41,555 nt of DNA, taken from Sphingobacterium sp. UBA1575. GTDB lineage: Bacteria; Bacteroidota; Bacteroidia; Sphingobacteriales; Sphingobacteriaceae. Position 1 is the stretch's first letter; every line of letters begins with the position of its first letter. The notes beneath the pieces are model-generated. The model ran no database searches. It saw nothing but the letters and a program-made list of their open reading frames with translations, and had not been told where the DNA came from. Location of the stretch: assembly GCA_002322865.1 (NCBI GenBank), contig DCOH01000065.1:33511-75065 (forward strand). The letters are read 5' to 3'. The translations under genes were made by a program, and so were the position numbers. Below, piece by piece: positions 38,123-41,555 of this stretch.

Positions 38123-39799
38123 ATGGCTGAAGTAGTAAGAATGCCAAAAATGAGCGATACCATGACGGAAGGGGTCATCGCAAAATGGCACAAAAAAGTT
38201 GGCGATAAAGTAAACTCTGGAGATTTAGTTGCAGAGATTGAAACAGATAAAGCAACAATGGATTTCGAATCTTACCAAGAAGGAACCTTGTTGTACATCG
38301 GCCCTAAAGAAGGCGAAGCCGTAGCAATTGATGCTGTGATCGCTGTTTTAGGTGAAGAAGGAGAAGATTATGAAGCCTTGTTGAAAGACGATGGTTCAGC
38401 TGCTCCTGCGAAAAAAGAAGAGGAAAAAGCGGAACCTGCGAAAGAGGAATCTGCGAAAGAAGAATCTTCGAATGAAGAGGCGGCTGCTGGGTCGAATGTT
38501 ACGGCAGAAGATCTTGGAGTTACGGTTATTACGATGCCTTTGTTGAGTGATACCATGACGGAAGGGGTTATCGCACAATGGAACTTTAAAGTTGGAGATA
38601 CCATCAAATCTGATGATGCTATTGCTGATGTGGAAACAGATAAAGCGACCATGGAAGTAACCGCTTATGCAGATGGTACGTTATTATATGTAGGTGTTGA
38701 GGCTGGACAGGCGGCGAAAGTAAATGATATCATTGCTATCGTTGGTCCTGCTGGAACTGATGTTACACCTTTATTGAACCAAAAATCGGCTGCACCTGCG
38801 AAAGGGGAAGCGAAGAAGGAAGAAGCAAAACCTGCAGATGAGAAAGCAAACACTGCTGCTCCTGCGGAATCCGGTTCGGCACGAGTTGCTGCTGATGATT
38901 CAAGGGTTAAAGCCTCTCCATTGGCACGCAAGATTGCTAAAGATAAAGGAATCGACCTGAACCAAGTAAAAGGTTCGGCTGAGAACGGAAGAATCGTGAA
39001 GAAGGATGTAGAGAACTTCGTGCCTTCGGCAGCGCCTGCTGCTGCAGCGGCATCTGCTCCTGCAAAATCTTCGGATGCGGAAGTGAAAACCATCAGTTTA
39101 CCAACTTATATCGGTGAAGAACGTTATACCGAGAAGCCTGTTAACCAAATGCGTAAAACAATTGCTCGCCGCTTAGGAGAGTCTTTGTTCACTGCACCAC
39201 ATTTCTATTTGACGGTAAGCATCGATATGGATAATGCGATGTCTGCACGTGCGCAGATCAATGAAGTAGCACCAGTTAAGGTGTCATTCAATGATATGGT
39301 TATCAAGGCGGTGGCTGTTGCGTTAAAACAGCATCCTAATGTTAACTCCTCTTGGTTAGGTGATAAAATCCGTTACAATGAGCATACGAACATCGGGGTT
39401 GCCATGGCTGTTGAAGATGGTCTATTGGTACCAGTAATCCGTTTTGCTGACGGTAAATCATTGTCACACATCTCTGCGGAGGTTAAGGATTACGCACAGA
39501 AAGCAAAATCTAAGAAATTGCAACCAGCTGATTGGGAAGGTTCTACCTTTACCGTATCAAACTTGGGTATGTTCGGAATCGATGAGTTCACATCGATCAT
39601 CAACTCTCCAGATGGAGCCATTCTTTCCGTTGGAGCAATCCAACAGGTTCCAGTGGTTAAAAACGGAGCTGTTGTTCCTGGAAACATCATGAAGCTGACT
39701 TTAGGTTGTGATCACCGTGTGGTTGATGGCGCGACTGGAGCACAATTCCTACAAACATTGAAAGGTTTGTTGGAAGCACCAATCCGTTTATTGGCATAA
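38123..39799 (+). CDS. pdhC: Dihydrolipoyl acetyltransferase (PDH E2) with two lipoyl domains
   Basis: Core acyltransferase of the pyruvate dehydrogenase complex, 558 residues. Lipoyl domain 1 (about 1-80, lipoyl-lysine Lys43 in ETDKATM), an Ala/Lys/Glu-rich linker (about 90-125), lipoyl domain 2 (about 133-212, Lys174), a second linker, a peripheral-subunit-binding domain (about 262-298: VKASPLARKIAKDKGIDLNQVKGSAENGRIVKKDV), an Ala/Pro-rich linker, and the catalytic domain (about 330-558) with His531 and Asp535 in HRVVDGATG. The two lipoyl domains retain near-identical DNA (38156-38175 equals 38549-38568), pointing to internal duplication. The linkers are typical flexible swinging-arm sequences. 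Confidence 0.96.
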   Translation: MAEVVRMPKMSDTMTEGVIAKWHKKVGDKVNSGDLVAEIETDKATMDFESYQEGTLLYIGPKEGEAVAIDAVIAVLGEEGEDYEALLKDDGSAAPAKKEEEKAEPAKEESAKEESSNEEAAAGSNVTAEDLGVTVITMPLLSDTMTEGVIAQWNFKVGDTIKSDDAIADVETDKATMEVTAYADGTLLYVGVEAGQAAKVNDIIAIVGPAGTDVTPLLNQKSAAPAKGEAKKEEAKPADEKANTAAPAESGSARVAADDSRVKASPLARKIAKDKGIDLNQVKGSAENGRIVKKDVENFVPSAAPAAAAASAPAKSSDAEVKTISLPTYIGEERYTEKPVNQMRKTIARRLGESLFTAPHFYLTVSIDMDNAMSARAQINEVAPVKVSFNDMVIKAVAVALKQHPNVNSSWLGDKIRYNEHTNIGVAMAVEDGLLVPVIRFADGKSLSHISAEVKDYAQKAKSKKLQPADWEGSTFTVSNLGMFGIDEFTSIINSPDGAILSVGAIQQVPVVKNGAVVPGNIMKLTLGCDHRVVDGATGAQFLQTLKGLLEAPIRLLA

Positions 39800-39821
39800 G
39801 GGTTCAAATTTAAGATATGTT

Positions 39822-39848
39822 AAAAGGGGTCATTTTTTGACCCCTTTT
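39822..39848 (+). terminator. Rho-independent terminator of the PDH operon
   Basis: AAAAGGGGTCA / TGACCCCTTTT, a perfect 11-bp stem with a TTTTT loop, followed by a T run. Confidence 0.88.
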
Positions 39849-39930
39849 TTTGTTAATTTTCAGAAGAAATGCTAATTTGTCGGTTGGGTTAATTTAGGTT
39901 GATATAAACGTATATATATAAGCTATTTTG

Positions 39931-41139
39931 GTGATTACACGGTTATTTTTAATGATGGGTTTGGGGGCAATGGTTGTCATGTCCTGCGCTTCCCCAGAAG
40001 CCAAACAACAAGAGATCAAAATCGATCAGGCAAAGAAAGATAGTGTCAGTTTACTCTACGATCCGAAGGAAGCGAACATGGAGATCGATGCCTTTATGCA
40101 GAACCTACATAAACGCGCTGGATTCAATGGGAATGTGCTGGTAGCCAAAAAAGGAAAGATCCTGTATCAGAACTCCTTTGGATGGGCAGATTACCTGCTG
40201 AAGGACAGCTTGAATTTGGGTTCGCAATTTGAATTGGCGTCCGCATCAAAACCATTGACGGGTTTGGCTGTTATGAAACTGGTGGAAGAGGGGAAATTGA
40301 AGCTCGATCAGACGGTCAATGATTTCTATCCGAACTTTCCATACCCTGGCGTCACCATAAAACAGTTGTTGAGCCACCGTTCTGGTCTTCCCAACTATGT
40401 TTATTTTTCGGAAGACGTGTATAAGGCAGAGAAAAGGGACCAGAAGAAAGGAATGACCAATCAGGAAGCGATGAACTTGTTGATTCAACATCATCCGAAT
40501 AGAAATGGTGCTCCTGACGGTAGGTTCCATTATAACAATTCGAACTTTATGGTTTTGGGATCGATCATTGAGAAGGTCACAGGAAAGGATTTCGCGGTGT
40601 ACATGAAGGAAGCCATCTTTGACCCTGCCGGTATGAAACATACTAATGTGTATTCCAAAGCTGTTTATGAGAAGATCCCTACGAAGGTGATTGGTCATGA
40701 CCGGACTTGGAGACGATCGGTAGTCCAAAATTATTTGGATGGACCAGTGGGAGATAAGGGTATTTACAGTACGGTTCAGGATCTGTTCCTATTGGATCTG
40801 GCTATCCGCGATGGGCGGATATTGAAACAGGAGACGCTTGATTCGGCCTATGTGCCAAGGAGTGATGCGAAAAGAAGTTTGTTCAGTTATGGATATGGCT
40901 GGCGAACCTTTAATCCAGCAGGAAATCCGATGGTTTACCATACGGGTTGGTGGCATGGATTTAAGAGTTTGTATGTTAGGGACTTGAAAAACGATGTGGT
41001 TATTGTGCTGTTGACGAACATGGCAAATGGCAGTTTGAATAATCTAGATAATTTGTATAAGATATTAGAAATTCCTATTTTGAGACAAAATGCTTACAAT
41101 GCTAGTGGCGAATATGTAGAGGCTAGTGGTAGCAAATAG
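39931..41139 (+). CDS. Serine beta-lactamase-fold lipoprotein (class C/EstB-like hydrolase)
   Basis: A 402-residue lipoprotein of the beta-lactamase/transpeptidase-like superfamily. The signal ends in VVMSC (Cys19). Catalytic motifs are SxxK (Ser104-Ala-Ser-Lys107 in FELASASKPLTG), YxN (Tyr201-Asn-Asn in RFHYNNSNF) and HTG (337-339 in MVYHTGWWHGF). HRSGLPNY and FDPAGMKHT are usual for the family. HTG rather than KTG fits class C-like peptidases and esterases. The substrate (peptidoglycan peptide, ester or D-amino peptide) is unknown, and resistance function should not be assumed. The start is uncertain: GTG 39931, TTG 39928 or ATG 39952; the first two give a full signal peptide. Confidence 0.88.
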   Translation: MITRLFLMMGLGAMVVMSCASPEAKQQEIKIDQAKKDSVSLLYDPKEANMEIDAFMQNLHKRAGFNGNVLVAKKGKILYQNSFGWADYLLKDSLNLGSQFELASASKPLTGLAVMKLVEEGKLKLDQTVNDFYPNFPYPGVTIKQLLSHRSGLPNYVYFSEDVYKAEKRDQKKGMTNQEAMNLLIQHHPNRNGAPDGRFHYNNSNFMVLGSIIEKVTGKDFAVYMKEAIFDPAGMKHTNVYSKAVYEKIPTKVIGHDRTWRRSVVQNYLDGPVGDKGIYSTVQDLFLLDLAIRDGRILKQETLDSAYVPRSDAKRSLFSYGYGWRTFNPAGNPMVYHTGWWHGFKSLYVRDLKNDVVIVLLTNMANGSLNNLDNLYKILEIPILRQNAYNASGEYVEASGSK

Positions 41140-41155
41140 CTAAAATAAATTTATT

Positions 41156-41515
41156 ATGAAAAAAACCTTGATTTTAGGGGCGAGTACTAACCCAGCTAGA
41201 TATTCATATTTAGTAGCGAATAAATTAGTGCGCAAAGGATTTCCAATTGTCAATGTAGGGCGCAAGACAGGGAAGGTTGCTGGCGTTGAAATCGAACCTG
41301 CAGAGGAGATTCACGATGATATTGATACGGTTACCTTGTATGTTGGTCCTCAGAATCAATCGGCATATTATGATTACGTGTTGAAGACGAATCCGAAACG
41401 TATAATCTTTAATCCCGGTGCAGAAAATCAGGAATTGGCGGATAAGGCAAGAGCGCAGGGGATTGAAGTGGTGGAAGCTTGTACGTTGGTGATGTTGAAT
41501 ACGGGGCAGTTTTAG
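41156..41515 (+). CDS. CoA-binding domain protein (CoA_binding_2)
   Basis: A stand-alone Rossmann-type CoA-binding protein of 119 residues. MKKTLILGASTNPARYSYLVANKLVRKGFPIVNVG has the GASTNPxRYS nucleotide loop. VTLYVGPQNQSAYYDYVLKTNPKRIIFNPGAEN and a conserved cysteine in EVVEACTLVML complete the fold. It resembles YccU-type proteins of unknown physiological role. It lies 16 bases after the beta-lactamase-fold gene on the same strand, so co-transcription is likely. Its TAG stop is embedded in the first unit of a heptamer repeat. Confidence 0.88.
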   Translation: MKKTLILGASTNPARYSYLVANKLVRKGFPIVNVGRKTGKVAGVEIEPAEEIHDDIDTVTLYVGPQNQSAYYDYVLKTNPKRIIFNPGAENQELADKARAQGIEVVEACTLVMLNTGQF

Positions 41516-41555
41516 GTGTTAGATTATAGATGTTAGATTATAGACGTTAGATTAT
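41512..41555 (+). repeat. TAG heptamer repeat after the CoA-binding gene, continues past window
   Basis: TTAGGTG TTAGATT ATAGATG TTAGATT ATAGACG TTAGATT then the window ends. The first unit contains the stop codon of the CoA-binding protein; same sense orientation as its gene. Confidence 0.82.

Noticed and set aside
39931..41139. Antibiotic-resistance beta-lactamase
   Set aside because: The fold and SxxK/YxN/HTG motifs are shared by many esterases and peptidases; nothing in the sequence shows drug hydrolysis.

Overview
The window looks like a chromosome segment from a member of Bacteroidota, most likely Sphingobacteriaceae (Sphingobacterium-like). The evidence is a family repertoire typical of that group (an IPExxxVDY protein, an RprX/RprY-like two-component pair, a secreted TonB C-terminal-domain protein, a DUF3817 protein, two E3 paralogues). 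Many genes also have Bacteroidota-type -7 boxes (TAnnTTTG), and Shine-Dalgarno sequences are almost absent. Starts were therefore chosen from signal peptides, family N-termini and promoter spacing. No tRNA, rRNA, CRISPR, transposase or integrase was seen.

Layout. 1-7055: a cut aldose 1-epimerase gene (minus), then on plus a small membrane protein, dGTPase, topoisomerase III, an alpha/beta-hydrolase-like protein, a conserved protein of unknown function and a secreted TonB_C-domain protein. 7096-11042: uvrA (minus), divergent from a DUF2157-like membrane protein. 11111-13860: a visibly AT-rich minus-strand accessory module. It holds a small membrane protein, a lipoprotein related to thiol-activated (cholesterol-dependent) cytolysins but lacking their C-terminal membrane-recognition domain, a BamE/SmpA-like small lipoprotein, and a lipoprotein gene broken by an apparent one-base frameshift. 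Heptanucleotide TAG repeats flank this module in inverted orientation. 13989-18577: two dihydrolipoyl dehydrogenases (minus), a DUF3817 protein, a hotdog thioesterase and an azurin-like copper lipoprotein. 18644-25109: a tight four-gene minus-strand operon of hybrid kinase, CheR, CheB and a second hybrid kinase. 25275-27669: flotillin-like floA, a probable minus-strand small RNA, and kdsC-maf. 27734-32914: an HK/RR pair, a small secreted protein, pyruvate kinase and an IPExxxVDY protein. 33184-36948: acpP, fabF, rnc, hisS. 37085-39799: PDH E1-alpha and E2, with no E1-beta gene in the window. 39931-41515: a serine beta-lactamase-fold lipoprotein and a CoA-binding protein.

How they work together. 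The two E3 enzymes probably serve separate 2-oxoacid dehydrogenase complexes; one is the likely partner of the PDH E1-alpha/E2 encoded 22 kb away. acpP-fabF is a fatty-acid synthesis pair. The HHK-CheR-CheB-HHK operon has the enzymes of chemotaxis adaptation but no receptor, CheA or CheW, so it is probably a non-motility phosphorelay. The most unusual parts are the cytolysin-like lipoprotein module, the heptamer tracts that begin at or just after stop codons, and the structured small RNA between floA and kdsC.
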